A stretch of 46,360 nucleotides of DNA from Nisaea nitritireducens (GCF_014904795.1 NZ_JACZFS010000060.1:1-46360), one strand, 5' to 3'; shown: positions 26,979 through 35,888, numbered from the stretch's first letter. The notes: generated from the letters alone by a model not told the origin. Translations and numbers: made by a program.

Positions 26979-28028
26979 ATGCGTGTGGTTTATACGGACG
27001 GGCATGCGGCGCATGCCCCGAAACGGTTCATTACGCGGGGCGCCATCGTGCAAAGCCCGGAGCGGCCGGAACGGGCGGAAATCCTGTTCAAGGCGGCAAC
27101 GGAAGCCGGGCATGATCTGATCCCGGCCAAGCAGCACGGTGCCGGCCCGGCGGCCAGGATTCACGATGCGGGCTATCTCGACTTTCTGGAGAACGCCTGG
27201 GAGCGCTGGTGCGCATTGCCGGACCATGCGGACGAGATCATCCCGAACGTGCATTCCGGCCGCAACATGTCACAGCCGCCGCAGCATATCGTGGCCCAGT
27301 CAGGCCATTATCAGGCGGACACGGCCTGCCCGATCGGCGCAGGCACCTGGGAAGGGGCTCTGGCCTCCTCGGACGTCGCAGTGACCGGCGCGGACATGCT
27401 GGCTCAGGATCTCGACGGTGGGAACAGCGGCGCCTATCTCTACGCCCTCTGCCGCCCTCCGGGGCACCATGCCTACGCGGATCAGGCAGGCGGTTTCTGC
27501 TTCCTCAATAATTCCGCCATCGCGGCCCAGCGTCTGCGCGACCGGGGAGCGGCAAAGGTCGCGATCCTCGACGTGGATGTGCATCACGGTAACGGCACGC
27601 AGGGCATCTTCTATGAGCGCGGCGATGTGCTGACCGTTTCCCTGCATGGCGATCCGGCGACCTACTACCCGTTCTTCACCGGTTTCGGCAACGAGACGGG
27701 AGAGGGCGACGGTGCCGGCTGCAATTTGAATTACCCGTTGCCGCAGGGCACCGGAGACGATGCCTATATGGAAATCCTCGCCGACGCCCTCGAAACCATG
27801 GCGACCTTCAAGCCGGATGTGCTCGTCGTCGCCCTCGGTCTCGACGCCTCCGAAGCCGACCCGCTGGCTTTCTGCAAGGTCACCACGGACGGCTTTCGCC
27901 GCATGGGCCGCACAATTTCGGAAGCCGGATATCCGAGCCTGCTGGTGCAGGAAGGCGGTTACATCTCCGATCAGCTCGGCGCCAATCTGGCGGCATTCCT
28001 GAACGGGTTTGAGGGCGTGCGCTCCTAA
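26979..28028 (+). CDS. Acetylpolyamine amidohydrolase-like zinc deacetylase (HDAC superfamily)
   Basis: The 349-residue product aligns end to end with the acetylpolyamine amidohydrolase of Mycoplana ramosa, from memory of that sequence. It shares the start MRVVYTDGHAAH and the blocks LCRPPGHHA and ILDVDVHHGNGTQ. The zinc ligands would be Asp200, His202 and Asp289, the general base pair His163/His164, and the transition-state tyrosine Tyr328 in EGGYIS. It should remove acyl groups from polyamines or related amines in the cytoplasm. It follows pccB by 24 bases. Its stop codon overlaps that of the converging VWA gene (28025-28028). The substrate remains inferred. Confidence 0.92.
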   Translation: MRVVYTDGHAAHAPKRFITRGAIVQSPERPERAEILFKAATEAGHDLIPAKQHGAGPAARIHDAGYLDFLENAWERWCALPDHADEIIPNVHSGRNMSQPPQHIVAQSGHYQADTACPIGAGTWEGALASSDVAVTGADMLAQDLDGGNSGAYLYALCRPPGHHAYADQAGGFCFLNNSAIAAQRLRDRGAAKVAILDVDVHHGNGTQGIFYERGDVLTVSLHGDPATYYPFFTGFGNETGEGDGAGCNLNYPLPQGTGDDAYMEILADALETMATFKPDVLVVALGLDASEADPLAFCKVTTDGFRRMGRTISEAGYPSLLVQEGGYISDQLGANLAAFLNGFEGVRS

Positions 28029-28714
28029 GAAATCGGCGCCGCCTTGATTTCCCGCAATAATTTCCGCCGGATTGCCTGGATGTAGTCCTCGTAGTCCGCT
28101 GCGGTGATGACGAAAGCGCCGGGGCCGGTGATAACGGTTTCCTCGAAATAACCGCCGAGATCCAGCACCTGATTCTGGATCGCCAGCCCGTTGACGGTGA
28201 CGCGGGCATTGCTGGCGATCTCACGGCCCTCCTGCATCAACCGGCCCGAATTGTTGAAGCCGTCTCCTGAAATATCGATCACCTGGCGCTGTCCGGCGAA
28301 GCCGTTCACGGCGAACAGGGGCACACTGTAGGCGATGGCGGCCGAGATCGAGGTCGCGCCAGTATCGACCATGCGGGCCGAGGAGGCGATGTCTGCGGCG
28401 AAGGCTTCGGCGCTTTCGACGCTGTTGATCAGACGCCAGGGAATGTTGACCGCCTGGCGGTCGACGCTGGACCATTCGATAAGGGTTACCGCGATGGCCT
28501 GGAAGGCGCCGTTTTTGATGGCCTGCTGCACGTCCGGATCGTTAAAGGCAAGGGCGAGACCGCGCAGCTGCAGGTCGAATTCATTGCGATCAACGCTGGC
28601 GGAGGAATCAATGGCGAGCACCAGTTCGACATCGACCGGGTATTCGCTCTGGGCAACGGAAGACGGCCCGAGGCAGAAAAGAAACAGGCCCAGAACCGCC
28701 TTCAGAAATCTCAA
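28025..28714 (-). CDS. Secreted VWA-domain protein, DUF1194 (downstream copy)
   Basis: The 229-residue product from TTG 28714 starts MRFLKAVLGLFLFCLG, a clear signal peptide cut near SVAQ. A von Willebrand A domain follows with a complete MIDAS: AIDSSASVD, the Thr of TGATSIS and the Asp of SGDGFNN. An ATG at 28795 in the same frame would add 27 charged residues before the signal peptide and overlap the upstream gene by 34 bases, so TTG is preferred, with AGGG upstream. It is a paralogue of the gene just upstream. The domain should bind a divalent cation and a protein ligand in the periplasm. The role is unknown. Confidence 0.85.
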   Translation of the reverse strand: MRFLKAVLGLFLFCLGPSSVAQSEYPVDVELVLAIDSSASVDRNEFDLQLRGLALAFNDPDVQQAIKNGAFQAIAVTLIEWSSVDRQAVNIPWRLINSVESAEAFAADIASSARMVDTGATSISAAIAYSVPLFAVNGFAGQRQVIDISGDGFNNSGRLMQEGREIASNARVTVNGLAIQNQVLDLGGYFEETVITGPGAFVITAADYEDYIQAIRRKLLREIKAAPIS

Positions 28715-28761
28715 ACCGTCACCCTGATCGCCACGTTGGTCGCCGCGTTCGAACTGATTCT

Positions 28762-29499
28762 TCAGCGCCGCTCCATGAGCCGCGCCTCGTTCCATGATGG
28801 GTCAAGGCCGGACCCGTCCGCAACGGGGACGTCGCGCAGTTCGCGGAAAAGTTTCCGGAAGATGGCGTTTCGGTAGTCCTCGTAATCTTTCGCCACTTCG
28901 GTAAAAGCCCTGTCGCCGCCGATCACCCGGTCCTCGAAATAGATGTCGAGATTGGGAAACTCATTCCGGATTGCCAGTCCGTTGATTGTGATGCCGCGGG
29001 CCAGCACCTGGGCGCGGGCGATATGAATGTCGAGGCCCTGATTGTTCTCGCCGTCCGCCGACATGTCTATCACCCGGCGGAACCCCTCCATGCCGTTCCC
29101 GTTGAAGCTGTTGGCGGCGAAAAGCAGCGCGTTTGCTATCGAGGTTGCGCCGGTGCCGATGGTGCGCGGCATCGCCTCGATCTCGTTTGCCAGATTGTTC
29201 GCGTCGGCGGGACCGGTCAGCAGGCGCCAATGCACCGCGACATTCTGGAAACGCTCGCTCGACCACTGGATGATGGAGATCCCGATGGCGCCCTCGACAC
29301 CGTTCTGGATGGCGTCCTGGATCATCGGATCGCGGAAGGCGTTGGCCATGCCGGAAACCTGGAGGGCGAATTCCTCGTCATCCACACTGGAAGAACAGTC
29401 GATGGCCAGAACCAGCTCTATATCGACCGGGATGTCGGCCGCGCCGACGCGCGGTAGAGAGCAAACAAACACGAGGATAAAACAAACGAGACGAAGCAT
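28762..29499 (-). CDS. Secreted VWA-domain protein, DUF1194 (upstream copy)
   Basis: The 245-residue product has a signal peptide (MLRLVCFILVFVCSLPRVGA, cut near GAA). The VWA domain follows directly with PVDIELVLAIDCSSSVD, the Thr of GTGATSIANA and the Asp of SADGENN, so the MIDAS is intact. The C-terminal part YEDYRNAIFRKLFRELRD matches YEDYIQAIRRKLLREIK of its neighbour, which marks a tandem duplication. The C terminus is about 15 residues longer than the other copy. It has no membrane anchor other than the signal peptide. Function unknown; protein-protein contact in the periplasm is the likely activity. Confidence 0.9.
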   Translation of the reverse strand: MLRLVCFILVFVCSLPRVGAADIPVDIELVLAIDCSSSVDDEEFALQVSGMANAFRDPMIQDAIQNGVEGAIGISIIQWSSERFQNVAVHWRLLTGPADANNLANEIEAMPRTIGTGATSIANALLFAANSFNGNGMEGFRRVIDMSADGENNQGLDIHIARAQVLARGITINGLAIRNEFPNLDIYFEDRVIGGDRAFTEVAKDYEDYRNAIFRKLFRELRDVPVADGSGLDPSWNEARLMERR

Positions 29500-29570
29500 G
29501 GTCCACCAAAGCCTTCCTGCCGGGCAGCTATCCTTGCAGGTCTTTGTGAAAAATCCGTGTCTATGCCGCC

Positions 29571-30194
29571 TTAATGCGACGAAATCGCGGTGCTGTCCGT
29601 GAAATCGTGGTCCTCTTCATCCCTGAACTCGTCGAAATAGGGATCGGAAAAGGCATCTCCGTCGAGCGGATAGACCACCTCGGGACGATAGATCGGCCCG
29701 TCCCGGTGCAGGAAACTGCGGTAAAGCGTGAAGGACCCGATCGGGAACGGCCCGGCGCTGAACGGGCTCGCCTCGCAGATGAGTTCGTTCACCCCGTCGA
29801 GCGGCGCGTCCTTGAACCGGGCCAGAGTCACATGTGGTCTGAATTTCCGCGTTTCACGCGCCACGCCTGCCGAATCGAGGGCGGTGTCGATCTTGCGCTG
29901 CAGATGGAGCAACTCTTCGCTGGCGAGGACACGGGCCCACAATGCGCGGACCTTGCCCTTGGTCTCGAAGCAGCCGAAACCGTCAAGTTCGAGGTCGAAG
30001 CCCGGCTCGCGGACGCGGTCCAGTCGTTCGGCGATGTCGTCCATCGCCCGGTTATCGACTTCGCCGATAAATCTCAATGTCAGGTGAAAGTTTTCTTCCG
30101 CGACCCAACGGGCGCCGGGAAAACCGCGGCGCAGCCGGGAGAGTGCGGCGCGGACATGGTCGGGTAGCGCGAGCGCGACGAACAACCTGTTCAT
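29571..30194 (-). CDS. thpR: RNA 2',3'-cyclic phosphodiesterase (2H family)
   Basis: ThpR opens 2',3'-cyclic phosphates, with activity shown on tRNA-half ligation products in E. coli. The 207-residue product starts MNRLFVALALPDHVR. It has the two catalytic His motifs HLTL (37-40) and HVTL (121-124), 80 residues apart. The last 30 residues form an acidic tail (DEFRDEEDHDFTD) that goes beyond the roughly 180-residue family core. It lies between the VWA pair and the aldo/keto reductase on the same strand. No partner ligase is present. Confidence 0.93.
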   Translation of the reverse strand: MNRLFVALALPDHVRAALSRLRRGFPGARWVAEENFHLTLRFIGEVDNRAMDDIAERLDRVREPGFDLELDGFGCFETKGKVRALWARVLASEELLHLQRKIDTALDSAGVARETRKFRPHVTLARFKDAPLDGVNELICEASPFSAGPFPIGSFTLYRSFLHRDGPIYRPEVVYPLDGDAFSDPYFDEFRDEEDHDFTDSTAISSH

Positions 30195-30225
30195 ACATAA
30201 TTGGCTATCACGCTCGCGCAGGCTG

Positions 30226-31269
30226 TCAAGGACAGGGATTTGAGTACAGCTGGTTAACCTTTTCGATCTCTTCCAGAAGGGCTTCCGGAAGCACCATTTC
30301 AGCAGTGTCTATATTGCTTTCCAGCTGCTTCATCGTCGTCGCGCCGATGATGTTCGAGGTGGTGAACTGGCGGGTGTTAACGAATGTGTTGGCGAGGTCC
30401 GCAGGCGCGAATCCGTACTCTTTGGCGAGCTTGGCATAGGCGATCGTGGCTTCCTCGGCATTCGGCTTCAGATAGCGTGAGAAATTACCCGGGAACAGCG
30501 TCATGCGGGCGCCTTCAGGCTGGGCGCCGTCGAGATACTTGCCGCTGAGCACACCGCCGGCGATGGGCGAGTAGGCAAGCAGCCCGCAATTCTCGCGGAT
30601 CGCCACTTCGGCCAGACCGACCTCGAAGCTGCGGTTCAGCAGATTGTAGGGATTCTGCACCGAAACAGGGCGCGGCAGGCCCATGGCATCGGACAACGCG
30701 ATGCATTTCATCGTGCCCCAGGGCGTCTCGTTGGAAAGGCCGATATGCCGGATCTTGCCTTCCTTGATCAGGTCGGCCAGCACGCCGAGGGTCTCTTCCA
30801 GCGGTGTCCAGTCCTGCTCCTCGGCATGCACATAGTTGAGCTTGCCGAAAGTGTTGGTGGAACGCTCCGGCCAGTGCAGCTGGTAGAGGTCGATATAGTC
30901 CGTCTGCAGCCGCTTCAGGCTGGCATCGACCGCAGCCGTAATGTGCTCGCGGTTGAACTTGGGATTGCCGTCGCGGACATGGGCGAAGCGCTCGCCCGGG
31001 CCGACCACCTTGGTCGCCAGGATCACCTTGTCCCGCTTGCCGCTGGCCTTGACCCAGGTGCCGATGACTTCCTCTGTCCGGCCGTAGGTCTCGGCGCGGG
31101 GCGGCACGGAATACATTTCCGCCGTGTCGAAGAAATTGACGCCGCGCTCCAGCGCGTAGTCCATCTGCTCATGGCCCTCGGCTTCGCTGTTCTGCTCGCC
31201 ATAGGTCATGGTTCCGAGGCAGATCACACTGACGCGCAGGTCCGTTCGTCCGAGCGGGCGGTATTCCAT
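30226..31269 (-). CDS. tas: NADP(H)-dependent aldo/keto reductase, Tas type
   Basis: The 347-residue product matches E. coli Tas in length and in blocks such as LGTMTYGEQNSEA, QNPYNLLNRSFEVGLAEV and NIIGATTMKQLESNI. The AKR catalytic tetrad is visible as Asp48, Tyr53, Lys87 and His132. The fold is a TIM barrel that reduces carbonyls with NADPH in the cytoplasm; the natural substrate is unknown. The Shine-Dalgarno is weak. A repeated GATTGGC (31288-31294 and 31303-31309) lies upstream. thpR follows after 31 bases on the same strand. Confidence 0.93.
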   Translation of the reverse strand: MEYRPLGRTDLRVSVICLGTMTYGEQNSEAEGHEQMDYALERGVNFFDTAEMYSVPPRAETYGRTEEVIGTWVKASGKRDKVILATKVVGPGERFAHVRDGNPKFNREHITAAVDASLKRLQTDYIDLYQLHWPERSTNTFGKLNYVHAEEQDWTPLEETLGVLADLIKEGKIRHIGLSNETPWGTMKCIALSDAMGLPRPVSVQNPYNLLNRSFEVGLAEVAIRENCGLLAYSPIAGGVLSGKYLDGAQPEGARMTLFPGNFSRYLKPNAEEATIAYAKLAKEYGFAPADLANTFVNTRQFTTSNIIGATTMKQLESNIDTAEMVLPEALLEEIEKVNQLYSNPCP

Positions 31270-31379
31270 TGGCAGCTCACTTCCGTTGATTGGCAGATAG
31301 GCGATTGGCTCACGGGCGATAGATAGCCGGGCAGGCAGGGCCCGAAGGCGCGGAGTTTAAGCGCGGGGCGCGTCCGGGA

Positions 31380-32051
31380 TCAACGGGCGGCTGTCTTGCT
31401 TTTCGAGATAAGCTCTTTCACGCGCGGCATGATGCGTTTGACGATGATGGCAACGCCCTCCCTGGTCGGGTGGATGCCGTCCTTTTGATTGAGCGCCGGG
31501 TCGCCGACGACGCCGTCGAGGAAAAACGGATAGAACAGGGTTTCGTGTTTCTCAGCCAGTTCCCGGAAAACCGCCTCGAACTCTGCGCCATATTCCTGGC
31601 CGAGATTGGGCGGCGCCAGCATGCCCGCGAGCAGAACCGGCAGGCCTTTTTCATCGAGGGCGGTCAGAATGGCGTCGAGATTGCGTCTGGTTTCCGCCGG
31701 CTCCAGCCCGCGCAGACCGTCATTCGCGCCAAGCTCCAGGATCACCGCGTGCGGATTGGAGGCAAGTGCCCAGTCCAGCCGGGCCCGTCCGCCTGCACTG
31801 GTATCGCCGGACACACCGGCATTCACCACTTCGGCGTCGATACCCGTCGCCCGCAACGCGGTTTGCAACTGGTCGGGAAAACCATCGCCCGGGGGCAATC
31901 CATACCCCGCCATCAGGCTGTCACCGAGGCCGAGGATGCGGATTTCAGCATGTGCCGCTGTGCCGAGAGTGAGGAAAATCAACAATAACGCCGGGAAGAC
32001 AACCGCGGCACAGCGGCGGAAAGCACGGCTGACAGCGTTGCAATGCACCAT
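31380..32051 (-). CDS. tesA: Periplasmic GDSL arylesterase / thioesterase I
   Basis: The 223-residue product has a signal peptide (hydrophobic 15-31, cut after AHA at 35). An SGNH-hydrolase domain follows: GDSL with Ser45, Gly80 in NAGVSGDTSAGG, GAND (108-111), and Asp191/His194 in DGIHPT. It hydrolyses esters and acyl thioesters in the periplasm. ATG 32051 was chosen because the signal peptide starts there and AGGG stands 5 bases upstream; the frame stays open further upstream into the ABC gene region. It is divergent from ybbA, the same neighbourhood as tesA-ybbAP in E. coli. Confidence 0.94.
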   Translation of the reverse strand: MVHCNAVSRAFRRCAAVVFPALLLIFLTLGTAAHAEIRILGLGDSLMAGYGLPPGDGFPDQLQTALRATGIDAEVVNAGVSGDTSAGGRARLDWALASNPHAVILELGANDGLRGLEPAETRRNLDAILTALDEKGLPVLLAGMLAPPNLGQEYGAEFEAVFRELAEKHETLFYPFFLDGVVGDPALNQKDGIHPTREGVAIIVKRIMPRVKELISKSKTAAR

Positions 32052-32139
32052 GGTAACCCTATATGGCGGAGGTGCGCATAATTCCGGGGCGTCTGGCGAT
32101 GCCGGACTCCGCCGCTGTTTAATCTGGGAAGACTCACTC

Positions 32140-32877
32140 ATGGCATTGATCCGACTGTCCGACTTGCACCTTAACCTGAGGAGCGGGGCGGGCGAGGTCA
32201 ATATCCTCCGCGGAATTGATCTTGAGGTGACTGCCGGCGAGACGGTCAGCATCGTCGGGCCGTCCGGTGCGGGAAAATCGACCCTGATGATGGTGATGGG
32301 CGGTTTGGAGCAGGCCAGCTCCGGCAGCGTCTCCGTCGCGGACCACAACCTCTCCGCCATGAGCGAGGATGCGCTCGCCGTGTTCCGCCGCGACACGGTG
32401 GGGATCGTCTTCCAGGCCTTCCGTCTGGTGCCGACCATGACGGCGCTGGAGAATGTGGCCATACCGCTTGAGCTGGCGGGCTCCCGCGATGCCTTTGCTG
32501 TGGCAGAAGAGAGCCTCGCCAAGGTAGGACTGGCGCACCGGGTGACGCACTACCCGGACCAGCTTTCCGGAGGCGAGCAGCAGCGCGTGGCCATTGCCCG
32601 CGCCTTCGTCACCCGGCCGAAACTGTTGCTGGCGGACGAGCCGACGGGAAATCTCGACGGTGCTACCGGCGACACCATCATGGAACTGCTTTTTGAGTTG
32701 AGCGAGACCCACGGCACTACCCTGGTGCTGATCACCCATGACATGGCACTGGCCGAACATTGCAGTCGGGTCATCTCCATGGCCGACGGCAAGATCGTGG
32801 GGGATACCAGACGCACGGCATGCGGTGAGGTCGCCCAACCGGATGACGGTGCGGCAGCCGAGCGGCAGAGCGCCTGA
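32140..32877 (+). CDS. ybbA: ABC transporter ATP-binding protein, YbbA/LolD family
   Basis: The 245-residue ATPase has Walker A GPSGAGKST (40-48), Q-loop FQAF, signature LSGGEQQRVAIARA (142-155), Walker B LLLADEP (162-168) and the H-loop His in LITHD. Start ATG 32140 gives the usual MALIRLSDLHL; the open frame reaches further back through tesA antisense and was not used. It belongs to the MacB/LolD group that powers mechanotransmission rather than classic transport. The stop overlaps the ybbP start (TGATG). Confidence 0.95.
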   Translation: MALIRLSDLHLNLRSGAGEVNILRGIDLEVTAGETVSIVGPSGAGKSTLMMVMGGLEQASSGSVSVADHNLSAMSEDALAVFRRDTVGIVFQAFRLVPTMTALENVAIPLELAGSRDAFAVAEESLAKVGLAHRVTHYPDQLSGGEQQRVAIARAFVTRPKLLLADEPTGNLDGATGDTIMELLFELSETHGTTLVLITHDMALAEHCSRVISMADGKIVGDTRRTACGEVAQPDDGAAAERQSA

Positions 32878-35402
32878 TGCGAAATTTCTTCATTGCCCTG
32901 ACGATTGCCCGCCGGGAGCTGCGCGGAGCCGCTTCGTCCTTTCGCGTGTTCCTGGCCTGCCTCGCCCTTGGCGTGGCGGCGATGGCCGGTGTCGGCTCCG
33001 TTTCCTCGGCCATGATGGCCGGGGTCGAGCGGGACGCCCGGGAGATCCTCGGCGGCGATATCGAGATCCGCTACACCCACCGCGAGGCGGCACCTGAACA
33101 GATCGACTGGTTCCACCAGTCCGGCACCGTGGCCGAAACCGTCGAGATGCGCGCCATGGCCCGCAAGACGGATGCGGACCGGCGCACTCTGGTCGAGCTG
33201 AAGGCGGTGAGCGACGCCTACCCAATGTTTGGCTCCCTCGATCTGCAAAAAGGTGGCGCCATCCAGACGGAACTGGCGCTGCGCGACGGTACCTACGGCG
33301 CGGTGGTGGATGAGGCTCTAGCGACCCGGCTTGAGCTTGTGCCGGGTGATCGCCTGAAGATCGGCGAGGCCGTCTTCGAGGTCCGCGATGTCATCGCGAA
33401 AGAGCCGGACCGGGCCGTCAGCTTTGCCTCCTTCGGGCCGCGCGTGATGATCCCGGCGGCTTCCCTGCCGGACACGGGTCTGGTCCAGCGCGGCAGCCTG
33501 ATCCGCTTCCACTACCTGATCGCCCTGAAACAGGGCATCAAGGGAGCCGACTGGATCGAGCAGACCAACAAGAAATTCCCTGACGCGGGCTGGCGGATAC
33601 GCGGCGTCGACCGCGCTGCCCCGGGGTTCGACCGTTTCATCAACCGGGTGACGCAATTCCTGACCCTTGTCGGGCTGACGGCGCTTCTGGTCGGCGGTGT
33701 GGGCATTGCCAATGCGGTGCGGGCCTTCCTCGACCGGCGGATGGCAACCATCGCTACCCTGAAATGCCTCGGCGCCACGACCGGAACCGTTTTCACCGCC
33801 TATTTCATCCAGATTCTTGCGGTCGCCACCGTGGGGATCGGCGCCGGGCTTGTCATCGGCGCGCTGGCACCATTGGTCGCGGGCACGCTGATCAGCGGCA
33901 TGCTGCCGTTCGAGGTACCGGGCGGGCTTTACTGGAAGCCGCTGCTGACCGCGGGTGCCTTCGGCTACCTGACCACCGTCGCCTTCTCGCTCTGGCCGCT
34001 CGGCCGGGCCGGGGCTGTGCGTGCGGCGCAGCTTTTCCGCGCCCTGATCGTGCCTCCGTCCGGACGGCCTGCCGGTAAATACATCGTTGCCAGTGCGATC
34101 AGCGCCCTGATCCTGGCCGGGTTGGCTGTAGTTGCGACGGACGATCCGAAACTGGCGAGCGGGTTTATCGCCGGGGCGGTGGGTGTTCTGCTGCTGTTCG
34201 GCGGTGGAGCCCAGCTTATCGTTCGGGGCGCCCGCATGATACCGACGCCGAAACGCCCGGACCTGCGGCTGGCCATTGCCAACCTGCACCGGCCCGGCGC
34301 GCCGACCGCCAGCGTGATCCTTTCCCTCGGGCTTGGTCTTACCGTGCTGGTGGCCATCGCCTTGATCGAGGCCAACCTGTCGCGGCAGTTGAAAGAGCAG
34401 ATTCCGGAAATCGCGCCGTCCTATTTCTTCATCGATATTCAGCCGCACCAGGTTGACGGCTTTATCGAGACGGTGGAGAGCGTGCCCGGCATCACCAAGA
34501 TGGAACGCACGCCGCTGGTGCGCGGCCGGATCGTGCAGATTGCGGGGGTGCCTGTCGCGGAGCGCAAGGTCGATCCAGACGTGCAATGGACTATCAACGG
34601 CGATCGCGGCCTGACCTATGCCGCCACGCCGCCACCCGGCACCGATCTGGTCGAGGGTGAGTGGTGGGCGGAGGATTATAGCGGGCCGCCGCTGCTGTCC
34701 TTCGACGCGGAAATCGCGCGCGGCTACGGCATCGGTGTCGGCGATACCATCACGCTGAACGTGCTGGGGCGCGAGATCACCGCGACGGTGCATAACCTGC
34801 GGAATATCGAGTGGCAGTCGCTCGGGATGAATTTCGTCTTCGTCTTTGCACCCGGCACGCTGGAGGCGGCGCCACACAGCATCATCTCGACGGTTTATGC
34901 CGAGACACCGGGGGCCGAAGAGGCGGTGCAGCGGGCGGTCACAGACCGGTTCGCCAATGTCTCCGCCATCCGGGTGAAGGATGCGCTGGAGAATGCCGGG
35001 CGGATCATGGACGCGGTCGGTATCGCTATCCGGATCACCGCATCGGTGACGCTGCTGGCCGGTGTGCTGGTGCTGGCGGGCGCTGTCATCTCGGGTCATC
35101 AGCGCCGGATCTACGACGCTGTGGTGTTGAAGGTGCTGGGGGCGACCCGGCGCAAGGTGCTGACTGCCTATGTCATGGAATACGGCCTGCTCGGCCTAGC
35201 CACATCTCTGGTCGCGGCCCTGATCGGCACGGTCATAGGCTATGTCGTCATCACCCAGCTGATGCGGGGCGATTTCGCCTTCGATGCGCCGTCTGTGGTG
35301 CTGACGGCGGCCTTCTCGACGGCGATCACCATCACGCTCGGCCTGATCGGCACCTGGAGTGCTCTGTCACAGAAAGCGGCACCGCTGCTGCGGAACGAAT
35401 AA
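32877..35402 (+). CDS. ybbP: FtsX-like permease, YbbP family
   Basis: The 841-residue product has one N-terminal membrane segment. Two FtsX-type units of membrane helices follow (about 255-400 and 720-830), with VGLTALLVGGVGIANAVRAF and RRIYDAVVLKVLGATRRKVL as recognisable pieces. Two periplasmic domains lie between. It works with YbbA. In E. coli the complex has been linked to TesA and the inner-membrane handling of hydrophobic compounds, which matches the divergent tesA here. It overlaps ybbA by one base. A hairpin follows the stop. Confidence 0.95.
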   Translation: MRNFFIALTIARRELRGAASSFRVFLACLALGVAAMAGVGSVSSAMMAGVERDAREILGGDIEIRYTHREAAPEQIDWFHQSGTVAETVEMRAMARKTDADRRTLVELKAVSDAYPMFGSLDLQKGGAIQTELALRDGTYGAVVDEALATRLELVPGDRLKIGEAVFEVRDVIAKEPDRAVSFASFGPRVMIPAASLPDTGLVQRGSLIRFHYLIALKQGIKGADWIEQTNKKFPDAGWRIRGVDRAAPGFDRFINRVTQFLTLVGLTALLVGGVGIANAVRAFLDRRMATIATLKCLGATTGTVFTAYFIQILAVATVGIGAGLVIGALAPLVAGTLISGMLPFEVPGGLYWKPLLTAGAFGYLTTVAFSLWPLGRAGAVRAAQLFRALIVPPSGRPAGKYIVASAISALILAGLAVVATDDPKLASGFIAGAVGVLLLFGGGAQLIVRGARMIPTPKRPDLRLAIANLHRPGAPTASVILSLGLGLTVLVAIALIEANLSRQLKEQIPEIAPSYFFIDIQPHQVDGFIETVESVPGITKMERTPLVRGRIVQIAGVPVAERKVDPDVQWTINGDRGLTYAATPPPGTDLVEGEWWAEDYSGPPLLSFDAEIARGYGIGVGDTITLNVLGREITATVHNLRNIEWQSLGMNFVFVFAPGTLEAAPHSIISTVYAETPGAEEAVQRAVTDRFANVSAIRVKDALENAGRIMDAVGIAIRITASVTLLAGVLVLAGAVISGHQRRIYDAVVLKVLGATRRKVLTAYVMEYGLLGLATSLVAALIGTVIGYVVITQLMRGDFAFDAPSVVLTAAFSTAITITLGLIGTWSALSQKAAPLLRNE

Positions 35403-35406
35403 CGGA

Positions 35407-35438
35407 CGGACCGCCAATAGGCGGTCCGCTGGTTCTTT
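35407..35438. terminator. Hairpin between ybbP and ohr, likely terminator
   Basis: CGGACCGCC and GGCGGTCCG form a 9-bp perfect stem around AATA (35407-35428), followed on the + strand by CTGGTTCTTT. It lies 4 bases after ybbP and 18 bases from the end of the converging ohr. The T-rich tail is imperfect, so efficiency is uncertain. Confidence 0.65.
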
Positions 35439-35456
35439 CGGGAATATGGATCGGCC

Positions 35457-35888
35457 TCAGGCGACCGACAGCTTCACATCGATATTGTTCCGTGTGGCGT
35501 TCGAGTACGGGCAGACCTGGTGGGCTTTCTCGATCAGATCCTGGACCGCGTCCTTGTCCGCGCCGGGAACGGAAACGGCGAGCGATACCTCAAGCCCGAA
35601 CCCGCCTTCCGCGCGCGGGCCGATGCCAACTTCGGAGGAGACGGTGGTGTCCGGCGTGATCTTCACCGAAGAGTCTCCCTGGGAGGCGACGAACTTCATG
35701 GCGCCGAGGAAGCAGGCGGCATAGCCCGCTGCGAAAAGCTGTTCCGGATTGTTACCTGCGCCGCCCGCGCCGCCGAGTTCCTTCGGGGTCGAGAGCGTGA
35801 CGTCGAGCGCGCCGTCGCTGGTTTTTGCCTGGCCGTCCCGGCCGCCGGTTGCGGTGGCGCCGATGGTGTAGAGGACATTCACTGACAT
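35457..35888 (-). CDS. ohr: Organic hydroperoxide resistance protein Ohr
   Basis: Ohr reduces organic and fatty-acid hydroperoxides with a reactive cysteine pair and lipoyl-dependent recycling. The 143-residue product has the OsmC/Ohr fold. It carries the peroxidatic Cys59 in GYAACFLGA, the resolving Cys126 in [13 protein letters not shown], and Glu49 in NNPEQ, a usual active-site residue. AGGAG stands in front of the ATG. It is divergent from ohrR. A -35 TTGACG (complement of 35956-35961) and an AT-rich -10 (complement of 35933-35938) are spaced by 17 bases and overlap a palindrome. Confidence 0.96.
   Translation of the reverse strand: MSVNVLYTIGATATGGRDGQAKTSDGALDVTLSTPKELGGAGGAGNNPEQLFAAGYAACFLGAMKFVASQGDSSVKITPDTTVSSEVGIGPRAEGGFGLEVSLAVSVPGADKDAVQDLIEKAHQVCPYSNATRNNIDVKLSVA

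Noticed and set aside
25149-27254. 701-codon open frame on the - strand opposite the ATP12 gene, pccB and part of the deacetylase gene
   Set aside because: The + strand genes have clear motifs; the antisense translation is rich in Arg, His and Asp without motifs.
31288-31309. GATTGGC direct repeat at 15-base spacing upstream of the aldo/keto reductase gene
   Set aside because: The 7-base match at a non-helical spacing is weak, and there is no adjacent regulator to support an operator.
33318-35099. 593-codon open frame on the - strand opposite ybbP
   Set aside because: Shadow of the permease gene, with low-complexity Arg/His/Gly composition.
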